Positions 1-8,093 of a stretch of 64,000 nt of DNA are shown here, piece by piece (position 1 is the first letter of the stretch; the number at the start of each line of letters is the position of its first letter). The stretch comes from an uncultured cyanobacterium. Its GTDB lineage: Bacteria; Cyanobacteriota; Cyanobacteriia; Cyanobacteriales; Geitlerinemataceae. The DNA lies in NCBI GenBank assembly GCA_937899645.1, contig CALCCD010000015.1:1-64000 (forward strand). Reading direction: 5' to 3'. The position numbers and the translations under genes were made by a program. Below the pieces are notes generated by a model. The model worked only from the letters and a program-made list of their open reading frames with translations. It searched no databases and was not told the origin of the DNA.

Positions 1-1
1 C

Positions 2-190
2 CGAGGCAATGTTCTCGGCCTACTGAATCGATACGATGCAGCGGTGGAAAGTTATAACCGCGCTCTCGAGCTTGAGCCAAGTTTCAGTGATGCTTGGTAC
101 TACCGGGATAATATTCTCGCTCGTCTGAGTCGACGTGATGCAGAAGTGAAAAGTTGTGACCGCACTCTCGAATTTGAAGTTGAGCGATAA
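2..190 (+). CDS. TPR-repeat protein, C-terminal end (5' truncated by window)
   Basis: The reading frame is open from the window edge to a TAA at 188-190. It encodes nearly two tetratricopeptide units, seen as YDAAVESYNRALELEPSF followed by DAWYYRDNILARL and a second, degenerate unit (DAEVKSCDRTLEFE). TPRs form helical scaffolds for protein contacts. The second helix pair is poorly kept and the frame stops at once. A separate frame just downstream (184-291) encodes a typical C-terminal tail, so the gene may be frameshifted. The function of the full protein cannot be judged. Confidence 0.7.
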   Translation, partial: RGNVLGLLNRYDAAVESYNRALELEPSFSDAWYYRDNILARLSRRDAEVKSCDRTLEFEVER

Positions 191-291
191 AGCTTGCAAT
201 AGAACCTTCCACACTCACTATCACTGACCCCGGCTTCGACCCCATCCGCCAAGATCCCCGCTTCCAAGCCTTCCTCAACCCCAACCCATGA
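184..291 (+). pseudogene. Detached C-terminal gene tail (FDPIRxDPRFQ motif)
   Basis: A frame with no start of its own ends at the TGA 289-291 and reads DPGFDPIRQDPRFQAFLNPNP. This type of ending is familiar from TPR and adenylate-cyclase-like cyanobacterial proteins. It lies one frame away from the TPR fragment at 2-190 and overlaps it slightly, so it may be that gene's own C-terminus after a frameshift. Its stop overlaps the start codon of the antitoxin (ATGA). A near copy occurs at 911-976. Confidence 0.45.
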
Positions 292-503
292 CCCCCGACA
301 TCCTCCAACGCACCACCACCCTCCTAAAACAACTCTCCCCCGCCGAACAACAAAACGTCCTCCAATACATCGAAGCCCTCCTCCAACACTACCCAACCCA
401 ACCCACCAACCGCCACGAAAAATTCCTCGCCAGCCTCAAAACCCATCCCTACACCCTCCCCGCAGACTACAACTTCGATCGCGACGCTTGCTATGAGCGC
501 TAG
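288..503 (+). CDS. Antitoxin-like small protein, partner of PIN toxin
   Basis: This 71-residue protein begins with an amphipathic helix region (ILQRTTTLLKQLSPAEQQNVLQYIEALL) like that of small cyanobacterial antitoxins. Its C-terminal half is polar (KFLASLKTHPYTLPADYNFDRDACYER), as expected for a flexible toxin-binding arm. It overlaps the following PIN gene by 11 bp, the normal arrangement of a type II toxin-antitoxin operon. Its role is inferred from size and context. No DNA-binding fold is obvious by eye. Confidence 0.65.
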   Translation: MTPDILQRTTTLLKQLSPAEQQNVLQYIEALLQHYPTQPTNRHEKFLASLKTHPYTLPADYNFDRDACYER

Positions 504-903
504 CATCTTTCTCGATACAAATATCTGGATCTATGCCTACGAGCAATCCGACGAAACGCGACCGGAAACCAGCCGCCAACTCATCGCCGACAACAGCGAT
601 CGAATCATCCTCAGCACCCAAAACCTCGGCGAGATTTACAACACCCTCACCCGAAAACAAATCCTCGATCGACCACAGGCTGCCGATCTAATCGAACAAC
701 TCATCGACATCTTCGAGCCCGTTCCCATCCAAGCCAGCACCGTCCGCCAAGCCCTCGCGATCCAGCAGCAAACCCAATACTCCTACTGGGATAGCCTTAT
801 CGTCGCCACCGCGATTGAATATCGCTGTGAACGCCTCTACTCCGAAGACCTGCAACACGATCGACGAGTCGAAAACCTCACGATCGTCAATCCATTCTTG
901 TAA
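493..903 (+). CDS. PIN-domain ribonuclease toxin (VapC-like)
   Basis: At 136 residues it is the usual length for a PIN toxin. PIN domains cleave RNA with clustered acidic residues that bind Mg2+ or Mn2+. The expected acids are visible: D8 in FLDTNIWIYAYE, the Glu in NLGEIYNTL, and the Asp in YWDSLIVATA, with further acids in YSEDLQHD. The gene is translationally coupled to the antitoxin before it. The exact RNA target cannot be deduced. Confidence 0.85.
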   Translation: MSASIFLDTNIWIYAYEQSDETRPETSRQLIADNSDRIILSTQNLGEIYNTLTRKQILDRPQAADLIEQLIDIFEPVPIQASTVRQALAIQQQTQYSYWDSLIVATAIEYRCERLYSEDLQHDRRVENLTIVNPFL

Positions 904-910
904 ATCCATA

Positions 911-976
911 TCGATCGACTTCGACCCCATCCGCCACGATCGCCGCTTCCAAGCCCTCTTTAACCCCGACTCATGA
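911..976 (+). pseudogene. Second copy of the FDPIRxDxRFQ gene tail
   Basis: The frame ending at TGA 974-976 reads FDPIRHDRRFQALFNPDS. Its DNA closely matches 226-291. As in the first copy, the stop overlaps the ATG of an antitoxin-like ORF. This points to a tandem duplication of tail plus antitoxin start. No upstream body of the gene is present. Confidence 0.45.
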
Positions 977-1136
977 CCCTACAAGAAATCCAAACCGCCG
1001 CCCTCGCCCTACCGCCCCAAGACCGACAACAACTCGCCCAATACCTCCTCACCTCGCTCCAATCGCACCAAAAAACAACCAGCCTCCTCAGTCCCGGCGT
1101 GCTTACCTGCCGACTTAACGCTTTCATCACAATAAA
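973..1136 (+). pseudogene. Truncated addiction-module antitoxin
   Basis: The first 38 or so residues (MTLQEIQTAALALPPQDRQQLAQYLLTSL...) resemble the N-terminus of the putative addiction module component family, in which an alpha-helical segment with a PPQDR-like turn starts the protein. After about SHQKTT the similarity stops. The frame runs on as a basic, low-quality sequence into the repeat element at 1137-1298 and ends only at 1281. No toxin follows. I read it as an antitoxin remnant broken next to a repeat insertion. Confidence 0.5.
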
Positions 1137-1298
1137 GGTAGGGTGCGCCCGTCGGCGAAAATTCCGACGAAACGCCGATCGCAGAACATCCGACGAACGC
1201 ACCGCGATATCGCCACCCGAAACACCCGGCGGTGCGTTGCGGCTCACCCAAATCGTCGCCCTTATTACTCGACGACCGTAGCCGCGACACACCCTACC
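1137..1298. repeat. Dispersed element R3, copy 1 (GGTAGGGTG...CACCCTACC)
   Basis: The element starts with GGTAGGGTGCG and ends with CACACCCTACC, so its ends are inverted repeats. Inside are AACGCACCGCGATATCG and GCGGTGCGTT. The same ends and internal blocks occur in the same order at 55356-55521. The pattern fits a small non-autonomous repeat of the sort common in cyanobacteria. Confidence 0.75.
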
Positions 1299-1318
1299 GA
1301 GCCATCGCGATCGCGACC

Positions 1319-2401
1319 TTACTGATACACCGTGTCGTAATACGCCTGATACTCCGCCGACAGCAACGGCTTCCACCACGCCTCATTCGCCAGATACCAC
1401 TCCACCGTCTGCCGCAACCCCTCCTCCACCGTTACCGACGGCTTCCAGCCCAGCTCCGTCTCGATCTTCGTCGCATCGATCGCGTAGCGGCGATCGTGCC
1501 CCGCCCGATCTTTCACATACGTAATCAACGACTCGCTCGGGCGCGTTGGCAGGTTCGGAGCCAGCTCGTCCATCAGGCCACAGAGCATCTTCACCAGGTC
1601 GATATTCGCCACCTCGTTGTTGCCGCCGATGTTGTACGTTTCACCCGGTTTTCCCAAATGGATGACGGTGTCGAGCGCCGTACAGTGGTCGCGCACGAAC
1701 AGCCAGTCGCGCACGTTCAGCCCGTCGCCGTACACCGGCAGCGGCTTACCCAGCAGCATATTGATGCACATCAGCGGCACGAGCTTTTCGGGGAAGTGAT
1801 ACGGCCCGTAGTTATTCGAGCAGTTGGTGATAATTGTCGGCAGGCCGTAGGTGTGGAAGTAGGCGCGGGCGAAATGGTCGCTGCTAGCCTTCGAGGCCGA
1901 ATAGGGGCTGTTGGGCTCGTAGGACGTGGTTTCGCTGAAGGCCGGATCGTCGGGCTCGAGGCTGCCATACACCTCGTCGGTCGAGACGTGGAGAAACAGA
2001 CCGGATTTTCCCGCTTCGGTGAGCGCCGGGTAGTACTGGCGGAACGCTTCGAGCAGGACGAACGTGCCGATCACGTTGGTTTGGACGAAGGCGTCGGGGC
2101 CGAGGATCGAGCGATCGACGTGGGACTCGGCGGCGAAGTGCGCGACAGTGTCGATGCTCTCTTCGCGCAACAGCGTCTCGACGAGGTCGCGATCGCAGAT
2201 ATCCCCATCGACAAACCGAAACTTCGGCTTCTCTTCTAAATCCGCCAGCGTCGCCCGGTTGCCCGCATAGGTCAGCGCATCGAGGACGACCACGCGATCG
2301 TCGGGGTAGCTTTCGCACCAATGGTGGACGAAGTTCGAGCCGATAAACCCGGCTCCACCCGTGATGAGGATCGATCGTGGCGTGCGACTGCTGTTGCTCA
2401 T
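1319..2401 (-). CDS. rfbB: dTDP-glucose 4,6-dehydratase
   Basis: This SDR-family enzyme converts dTDP-glucose to dTDP-4-keto-6-deoxyglucose in the dTDP-rhamnose pathway. The N-terminal NAD-binding motif [16 protein letters not shown] is at about residues 13-28. It is followed by [13 protein letters not shown], the STDEVYG active-site segment and the YSASK catalytic Tyr-Lys pair, then [18 protein letters not shown], typical of RmlB. I chose the ATG at 2401 (AGGA just upstream) over the in-frame ATG 39 bp further out, whose extra residues look non-conserved. The partner rml genes are not next to it. Confidence 0.95.
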   Translation of the reverse strand: MSNSSRTPRSILITGGAGFIGSNFVHHWCESYPDDRVVVLDALTYAGNRATLADLEEKPKFRFVDGDICDRDLVETLLREESIDTVAHFAAESHVDRSILGPDAFVQTNVIGTFVLLEAFRQYYPALTEAGKSGLFLHVSTDEVYGSLEPDDPAFSETTSYEPNSPYSASKASSDHFARAYFHTYGLPTIITNCSNNYGPYHFPEKLVPLMCINMLLGKPLPVYGDGLNVRDWLFVRDHCTALDTVIHLGKPGETYNIGGNNEVANIDLVKMLCGLMDELAPNLPTRPSESLITYVKDRAGHDRRYAIDATKIETELGWKPSVTVEEGLRQTVEWYLANEAWWKPLLSAEYQAYYDTVYQ

Positions 2402-2426
2402 TTTCCTAGAACTGAAAAACTCTTCA

Positions 2427-2511
2427 GGGCGTGTCATCAATTAGCACCAGACTCCTTACAGAGGAAGCAGTTGAACGCCCGACCCAAAAATAAAACTAGA
2501 ACCGAAAAACC
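2427..2511 (+). repeat. Dispersed element R1, copy a
   Basis: The block runs from GGGCGTGTCATCAATTAG through CACCAGACTC and GCAGTTGAACGCCCGACCC to AAAAATAAAACTAGAACC. Related blocks occur at 19289-19365 (same strand) and 59648-59757 (opposite strand). It lies just upstream of rfbB and carries no gene. Confidence 0.7.
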
Positions 2512-2670
2512 GCTGCGATCGCCCCAGGATGTCCGCGCTCGGCCGTTTCAATCCATTACAGCTCCGCGTGCCGGGACGCCCCGCAACGCCGTTTGAGAAT
2601 ACCCTAAACGTAGTGTGTTTGGATGAGCCTTTCGGGCGATCGAAAAGATGAGTCTGAGGATAGGTCGGGA

Positions 2671-2759
2671 AGTTGACGGCGATCGCTGCTGGGCATTTAA
2701 CGGCGATCGCTGCTGGTCATTTAACGGCGATCGCTGCTGGTCATTTAACGGCGATCGCC
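2671..2759 (+). repeat. 24-bp tandem repeat centred on HIP1
   Basis: Units start at 2671, 2695, 2719 and 2743. The two central copies (ATTTAACGGCGATCGCTGCTGG plus TC) are identical, the first differs at its start, and the last is partial. Each holds one GCGATCGC. The array ends 16 bp before the capA-like start codon, within its leader or promoter region. The rest of the gene-free stretch 2402-2775 holds R1 and nothing else I can recognise. Confidence 0.9.
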
Positions 2760-2775
2760 GTATGGGAGGACAACG

Positions 2776-4494
2776 ATGAGCCTCTCGACGATTGAAGCTG
2801 CCGAGCGCGGACACCCCAAAGCGATCGCCGCGACGATCCGCCACGTCGCCATCCAACAAAAGCTCGCGGAAGAAATCGGCGTGCGTGCCTTTTATAAGCC
2901 CAAGGCACTCAAAGGCAAGTCCGGAGAAGAGGAGCTGGCACTGGTCGTCGCGATCCGCACCCAGATGCCGCCAAATGCCGCTTCGTGCGTTAAGGTGGTG
3001 CGCCGTATCCTCAAGCGCTTTGAGATGCACCGCTTCGTGCCCCGCGCGATCGTCCACGGTCTGGTGGAAGAGCGCGAGAAGCCCGTTTGGTCGAAGGTGG
3101 TGCGGCTCGGGAAGTGGTCGGCGGACACCGCGATCGCGCCGCTGGGCTACGTGCCGAAAGCGCCTGCCTCTGTAGAAGCAGTAGAAGCATCCGATGTGGC
3201 AGCCAACTCGAAGGCCAGCGCCAGCTCGTCCGGCACGTCGAGCAAGCCCACACGACGCGGCGTTCGCTGGCGCAATCTGACGATCGTGGTGGCGGTCTGC
3301 GTGGCGATCGCGTCGGCATTTCGCGCGATCGGCGACGTGCTGGACGGCGGGATGGTCGGCGTGCCCAACGCGATCGCGGGTTTGCTGCGTCCGGTGACGC
3401 GGCTGGTGTCCCAGCAGGCCAATCTGGCGATCGCCGGAATGCAGCCCCGCCTCGACGACGCGCTGCCGACAGACTGGAGCCGTATGGTTCCCGCGATCGA
3501 GCCGCCGCCGCTGCCGCCGGAGCTGACGCGCGAAACGGTGACGATCGCGGCGGTTGGCGATATCGTCCCCGGCACGGATTTCCCTGCGAATAGGCTTCCT
3601 GCCAACCCCGATAACCTGTTCGCGCCCACCGCCGATGTTTTGCGCGCCGCCGACCTGACTTTTGGCAACTTCGAGAGCGTCCTGACCAGTGCCAACACGC
3701 CCACTAAGGATATTTCTCAGCCCGGAACCTTTGCGTTTCGCGCGCCGCCGTTTTTCGCCAAAACGTTCCAGATTGTTGGCTTTGATGTCCTCAACGTCGC
3801 TAACAATCACGCCTACGATTTCGGCGATCGCGGCTTGGAGGATACCTACCGCGCCTTTAATGACGTCAGCGTTGATGTCATCGGTGGCGATCGCTCGACG
3901 ATTTTGGTGCGCCAGGTCAATGACGTCAGCGTCGCGTTTCTAGCCTTTAGCCCCTACGAAGCGCACAACTCCGTCAACGACCTGGAGCGGGCGCGGGCGA
4001 TCGTTCGCGAGGCCGATGACTACGCCGACCTGGTGGTGGTGTCGATGCATATCGGCGCAGAAGGGACGGACGCCCAGCGCGTCACGGGCAAGACCGAGAC
4101 GTTTTTCGGTGAAAATCGCGGCAACCCGCGCCGGTTTGCCCGCGCGGTTGTCGATGTGGGAGCCGACCTCGTTCTCGGTCACGGGCCGCATGTCCTGCGG
4201 GCGATCGAGGTTTATAAAGGCCGCGCGATCGCCTACTCGCTGGGCAACTTTATCGGTTATGGCACGCTCTCCCACGAGGGCGATACGCAGTATTCGACGA
4301 TCTTCCGCGCCGAGCTGGCCCGCGATGGCGAACTGCTCGAAGCGCGGTTGGTTCCCCTGTCGCTGGCCGGTGATGGCATCCCGCGCATCGACCCCAACGG
4401 CGGCGCGATCGACCGGGTGCGATCGCTCACCCAAGCCGACTTCCCCGATACGCCGCTACAGATCCTAGACAGCGGCCAGATCGTCCTGCCGTAG
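2776..4494 (+). CDS. CapA-family (PGA_cap) metallophosphatase-like protein with membrane anchor
   Basis: The 572-aa protein has three parts. Residues 1-115 are a helical, basic N-terminal region of unknown role. Residues 172-195 form one membrane segment (LTIVVAVCVAIASAF). From about residue 255 there is a CapA/PgsA-type calcineurin-like domain, with GDIVPGTDF, NFESVLT, NVANNHAYDFGDRG, GHGPHVLRAIE and YSLGNFIGY. CapA proteins are linked to poly-gamma-glutamate or capsule synthesis, but many homologues have unknown substrates. A strong Shine-Dalgarno sequence (GGGAGGA) precedes the ATG. No capBC genes are adjacent, so a role in polyglutamate export is not supported by context. Confidence 0.85.
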   Translation: MSLSTIEAAERGHPKAIAATIRHVAIQQKLAEEIGVRAFYKPKALKGKSGEEELALVVAIRTQMPPNAASCVKVVRRILKRFEMHRFVPRAIVHGLVEEREKPVWSKVVRLGKWSADTAIAPLGYVPKAPASVEAVEASDVAANSKASASSSGTSSKPTRRGVRWRNLTIVVAVCVAIASAFRAIGDVLDGGMVGVPNAIAGLLRPVTRLVSQQANLAIAGMQPRLDDALPTDWSRMVPAIEPPPLPPELTRETVTIAAVGDIVPGTDFPANRLPANPDNLFAPTADVLRAADLTFGNFESVLTSANTPTKDISQPGTFAFRAPPFFAKTFQIVGFDVLNVANNHAYDFGDRGLEDTYRAFNDVSVDVIGGDRSTILVRQVNDVSVAFLAFSPYEAHNSVNDLERARAIVREADDYADLVVVSMHIGAEGTDAQRVTGKTETFFGENRGNPRRFARAVVDVGADLVLGHGPHVLRAIEVYKGRAIAYSLGNFIGYGTLSHEGDTQYSTIFRAELARDGELLEARLVPLSLAGDGIPRIDPNGGAIDRVRSLTQADFPDTPLQILDSGQIVLP

Positions 4495-4627
4495 CGCATT
4501 TCTGCTGGCGGCGGCAAAACACATCGAACGCAGCTCTCCGAACGACCCGCACGGTGCGATGACTCGGACGAGAACCTGGACGCGATCGCGCCCCACAGCC
4601 AGCCGATCGCACCACCGATCGCCTCGT

Positions 4628-4633
4628 TATAAT
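4628..4633 (+). promoter_or_regulatory. Possible -10 box for the Uma2 gene
   Basis: TATAAT lies 26 bp before the ATG at 4659. A clear -35 box at the right spacing is not obvious. Confidence 0.3.
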
Positions 4634-4658
4634 TGGCTCAACCGCGTCGATCGTCGCC

Positions 4659-5453
4659 ATGCTTCCCTCCATCAACCAGCAGCTCCCTAGCTCCTACGAA
4701 CTCCCCTGTTCGGACGACACGCCCGTGGATAACGAAGACCAGAATCTACTGCCCAATCTGCTGCTGATGCTGCTGTCCGAGCTGTGGTCGGAGCGCCAGG
4801 ACTGGTACTTCGGGGTGGATATGGCGATTTATCATACGACTGGGGCGAGTCCGTTCGTGCCGATCGTGCCGGATGGATTTTTGAGCGTCGGCGTCGATCG
4901 CCAGAAGGACGGCGACTCGCGGCGCAGCTACGTAATGTGGGAAGAGCAGGAGATCCCGCCGATGTTCGTGTTGGAGATGGTCTCCCACACGCCGGGGGGA
5001 GAGTACGACAAAAAAATGGAGATCTACGCCAAGCTCGGCGTGCGGTATTACCTGATTTATAACCCGAAGTTTTGGCAGCGCGATCGCCACCAGCCGTTTG
5101 AACTGTACGCCCTAGAAGACGGCGCGTATCGCTTGCAGACGGGAGAACTGTTCTGGATGCCCGAGGTGGAGTTGGGCGTCGGGCGCTATTGGACGGACGT
5201 GAATGGCGTCGATCGCGAGATTTTGACCTGGTACGATGCTGCGGAAAATCGCCATCCGAGCAAGGCGGAACGGGAGTTTTTGCGGGCGGAACGGGAGCAG
5301 CAGCGCGCCGATCGCGAGCAGCAGCGCGCCGAGGAAGAACGCCAACGCGCCGAAGAAGAACGCCAACGCGCCGATCGCGAGCGCCAAGTCAAAGAACGGC
5401 TGGCGGAATTCTTGCGCTCGCAGGGCTTCGACCCGGACGAGCTGCCGGAGTAG
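4659..5453 (+). CDS. Uma2-family putative endonuclease (DUF820) with charged C-terminal coil
   Basis: Cyanobacterial Uma2 proteins have a restriction-endonuclease-like fold and occur in many copies. The core is seen at about residues 60-150: PDGFLSVGV, then FVLEMVSHTPGGEYDKKMEIYAKLGVRYYLIYNP. Here D, E and K positions match the PD-(D/E)XK-like pattern. Residues 205-250 are a repetitive Arg/Glu-rich helix with recurring RAEREQQRADREQQRAEEER units, probably a coiled coil. Their DNA repeats too, at about 5280-5390. The biological role of the family is unsettled. Confidence 0.85.
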   Translation: MLPSINQQLPSSYELPCSDDTPVDNEDQNLLPNLLLMLLSELWSERQDWYFGVDMAIYHTTGASPFVPIVPDGFLSVGVDRQKDGDSRRSYVMWEEQEIPPMFVLEMVSHTPGGEYDKKMEIYAKLGVRYYLIYNPKFWQRDRHQPFELYALEDGAYRLQTGELFWMPEVELGVGRYWTDVNGVDREILTWYDAAENRHPSKAEREFLRAEREQQRADREQQRAEEERQRAEEERQRADRERQVKERLAEFLRSQGFDPDELPE

Positions 5454-5489
5454 GGAGCTGCGAGGAGTAACAGAGAGCAATTTTTTAAA

Positions 5490-5525
5490 GATCGGGGCGC
5501 GAGCCTCTACGCCAACGCCCCGATC
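5490..5525 (+). terminator. Inverted repeat after the Uma2 gene
   Basis: GATCGGGGCG at 5490-5499 pairs with CGCCCCGATC at 5516-5525 around a 16-nt loop. It is a strong stem 37 bp past the stop codon, but no T-run follows, so terminator function is uncertain. Confidence 0.4.
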
Positions 5526-5684
5526 GCGTGGTGGTGTGCGGCATCGACACTTGCGATTTAGCGCCCCCCATTAACTTGTTCCCCGGACTCACCCGCGAAA
5601 ACAGCCGCCTCAGATTTGCGAGCCCACGCGCCAGATGTCGCCCCGATCGCCGATAGTGAAGATTGCCGCTCGCCGCCGCCACCC

Positions 5685-6578
5685 ATGCCGTCCACCGCCA
5701 CCCGCCCGATCGTCCAGCGCCTGACGCCCTATCTGTTCCTCGCGCCCGCCGCGATCGCCCTGATCCTCACCGTCTTTTGGCCGACGCTCCAGGCGTTCTA
5801 CCTCAGCTTCACGCAATACGGCTACGACCTGACCCAAGCGCCCCAGTGGGTCGGCCCGGCCAACCTGCAACGCCTCTGGCGCGACCCGCTTTTCTGGAAG
5901 ACCCTCGGCCAAACGCTGCTGTATCTCGTCTGCGCTGTGCCGATCCTCGTCGCCGTGCCGCTGGTGCTGGCCGTCCTGGTCAACCGTCAACTCCGAGGCA
6001 TCCGCTGGTTTCGCGCCGCTTACTACACCCCGGTGGTGATCTCGATGGTGGTGGCGGGGCTAGCCTGGAAGTATCTCTACGCCGAGAACGGCTTGTTTAA
6101 CGCGCTGCTGGCGGCGATCGGCTTCACGGACGGTATCCCTTGGCTGACGAGCCCGGATTTGGCGCTGTTTAGCGTCGCGATCGTCACCATTTGGAAGGGG
6201 CTGGGCTACTATATGACGATTTATCTGGCGGGGTTGCAGTCGATTCCCGAAGACCTGTACGAAGCGGCGGCGCTGGACGGTTCGGACGGCTGGCAGCGCC
6301 ATTGGGACATCACCGTGCCGCTGATGCGCCCGTATCTGGTGCTGGTGGCGGTGATTTCGTCGCTGTCGGCGATGAAGGTGTTCGAGGAGGTGTTCGTAAT
6401 GACCCAGGGCGGGCCGCTAGATAGCTCGAAAACGGTGGTGTACTACCTCTACGAGCAGGCGTTTTCGCGGCAGGATATGAGTTATGCCTGCACGATCGGG
6501 CTGGCGCTGTTTTTGGCGATTTTGCTGCTGTCGCTGGTAAATCTGAGCTTGACTTGGCGACGCGAGGCGGATGAATGA
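5685..6578 (+). CDS. Sugar ABC transporter permease (MalF/UgpA type)
   Basis: The 297-aa integral membrane protein has about six membrane segments, beginning with YLFLAPAAIALILTVFWPTL. The cytoplasmic EAA loop that contacts the ATPase is clear: YEAAALDGSDGWQRHWDITVPLM, with the conserved G and LP-like spacing. MalF-type permeases work with a second permease, a binding protein and an ATPase, none of which is adjacent, so the gene is an orphan here. I chose the ATG at 5685. The ATG at 5616 would add a 23-residue polar stretch unlike the family. Confidence 0.85.
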   Translation: MPSTATRPIVQRLTPYLFLAPAAIALILTVFWPTLQAFYLSFTQYGYDLTQAPQWVGPANLQRLWRDPLFWKTLGQTLLYLVCAVPILVAVPLVLAVLVNRQLRGIRWFRAAYYTPVVISMVVAGLAWKYLYAENGLFNALLAAIGFTDGIPWLTSPDLALFSVAIVTIWKGLGYYMTIYLAGLQSIPEDLYEAAALDGSDGWQRHWDITVPLMRPYLVLVAVISSLSAMKVFEEVFVMTQGGPLDSSKTVVYYLYEQAFSRQDMSYACTIGLALFLAILLLSLVNLSLTWRREADE

Positions 6579-6633
6579 ACATCTTTTGCGACGGGTGAGA
6601 AGTCCGGCTTTAAAGTCAGGTTTCTGGATTCGG

Positions 6634-7308
6634 TCAGGCTTCTAGATCGATACGCCAGCGACACCGCTTCGCCAGCGGGCAGATTTCGCAGCGGGGCGAT
6701 CGCGCGGTGCAGACCAGCGCCCCGAGGTCGAGCAGCGTCAGGTTCCAGCGCGCCACGTCGCGGTTGGGAGCCGCCTCGTCTGCCGCCGCCCAGAGTCGTT
6801 TGCAGCGCGATTTAACCCGCTCGCCGCGAATCCCGAAGAAGCGCTCCAGGATCCGCGCCACGTTGGTGTCCATCACCGCCGCGCGCCGCCCGAAGGCCAC
6901 CGCCAGGATCGCCCGCGCGGTGTAGCTGCCGACGCCGGTGAGGGCGAGCAGGTCGGCCTCGCGATCGGGTACTTGCCCCCGGTGGCGATCGCGAATTTCG
7001 GTGGCGGCGCTCAGCAGGCGCTCGGCGCGAAACTTGAGGCCGAGGGGCGCGAGCAGGGCTTCGAGTGCGCCGCGATCGGCGTTTAGCAGGGCGGGCAGGT
7101 CGGGGTAGTGCGCCAGGAACTGCGTATAGACGGGTGCGACGGCTTCGGCGGTGGTCTTTTGAAGCAGGCACTCGGCGACGAGAATAGCGTAGGGGTCGGT
7201 GGTGTGCCGCCAGGGAAAGTCGCGCAGGTGGTTCTTCGCCCAGGCGCGGAGTTTTCGGCGAAACCAGAGGAGGTCGTTGCGATCGAGGAGTGGTGTTGGG
7301 TCGGTCAC
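6634..7308 (-). CDS. HhH-GPD DNA glycosylase of the MutY/MIG group
   Basis: This 224-aa base-excision enzyme keeps the whole EndoIII/MutY core. Near residues 30-60 is FPWRHTTDPYAILVAECLLQKTT with the Glu of MutY-like enzymes. The helix-hairpin-helix LTGVGSYTARAI is at about 120, the catalytic Asp in AVMDTNVARIL follows, and a 4Fe-4S motif (C-x6-C-x2-C-x5-C) ends the protein. It lacks the C-terminal NUDIX-like domain of true MutY. In GVGSYTA, Tyr occupies the position that is Lys in EndoIII and Ser in MutY. Tyr there is known from the archaeal MIG thymine glycosylase, so T:G rather than A:G repair is possible. Confidence 0.85.
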   Translation of the reverse strand: MTDPTPLLDRNDLLWFRRKLRAWAKNHLRDFPWRHTTDPYAILVAECLLQKTTAEAVAPVYTQFLAHYPDLPALLNADRGALEALLAPLGLKFRAERLLSAATEIRDRHRGQVPDREADLLALTGVGSYTARAILAVAFGRRAAVMDTNVARILERFFGIRGERVKSRCKRLWAAADEAAPNRDVARWNLTLLDLGALVCTARSPRCEICPLAKRCRWRIDLEA

Positions 7309-7454
7309 GATCGCGGCGGGAGAAACGGTTCGCGTCCACGATACATTGCCAGATACGTCGCAGGTATGTTGCAGATATATTGCCGGTTGGCCCCTCGCTG
7401 GGCGTCTGGGGCTAGCGTTAAGCTCGAGAGACCACGCCGCTTTTCGTCATCGTC

Positions 7455-8087
7455 ATGCCAACGCCTACCTGCGAGTTTGACCCCGCCCAAACTGAAACGC
7501 GCCACGCTCTCAAGGAGTGGTCGGTCGCGATCGACGCTGCTTTGACCGGCGAGCTGAGCGTCTTGCTGCGTAAGGGCGGCATCCGCGATCGCCGTGCCGA
7601 CCTCGATCGGCTGTTTCGCCCCGACGCTCGCAACGCGGCCCTCCTATTCCCCACCTTCGAGCATCAGAAATCCGAGTTACTCGAGCCCGCCTACGCCGAT
7701 CGCGTCCGACCCGTCGAACCGGGCTGGCACCCAGAGACGATCGCGCTGCGGGGCTGGGCGGAGGTCGCGGCAGTGCTGCCGGTGTCGAGCCTCGATCGCG
7801 CCCTGGCCCTGGAGCCGTATTTCGTCTGGAACGAGCGGTTTGTTCGCGAGCGCTGGAACTGGAAGCCGGAGCGTCCGCTGTACGCGCTGGTGTTGCGGGC
7901 TTACTGGCTCGATCGCCCGGTGGCGCTTCGCTTTAACTCGCGCTACGGCGGCTGTCGCTCGCAGATCGAGCTAGCCGAATCGGTGGCGATCGACCGGCGG
8001 AAACCGGCGATCGCGGACGGTAGGTTCGCAGCACTGTTAGCGGAGCTTGGGGAACTGCTACCGGAGAGTGCTGTTGGAGAAAGCTGA
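7455..8087 (+). CDS. DUF1802 family protein
   Basis: The N-terminal block ALKEWSVAIDAALTGELSVLLRKGGIRD matches the opening of the DUF1802 family, common in cyanobacteria and of unknown function. It continues with FLFPTFEHQK-like and WNWKPERPLYALVLRAYWLDRP blocks. At 210 residues it is a normal length. No catalytic residues are known for the family. It is divergent from the glycosylase gene and convergent with the next gene. Confidence 0.7.
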   Translation: MPTPTCEFDPAQTETRHALKEWSVAIDAALTGELSVLLRKGGIRDRRADLDRLFRPDARNAALLFPTFEHQKSELLEPAYADRVRPVEPGWHPETIALRGWAEVAAVLPVSSLDRALALEPYFVWNERFVRERWNWKPERPLYALVLRAYWLDRPVALRFNSRYGGCRSQIELAESVAIDRRKPAIADGRFAALLAELGELLPESAVGES

Positions 8088-8093
8088 AGAGCC

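Noticed and set aside
2548-3810. 420-codon minus-strand frame across the CapA-like gene
   Set aside because: It is antisense to a well-supported gene and includes the 24-bp repeat as a repeated peptide. No start context is present.
5230-5480. Separate ORFs in the charged 3' part of the Uma2 gene
   Set aside because: They are shadows of the repeated Arg/Glu codons of the coiled-coil end.
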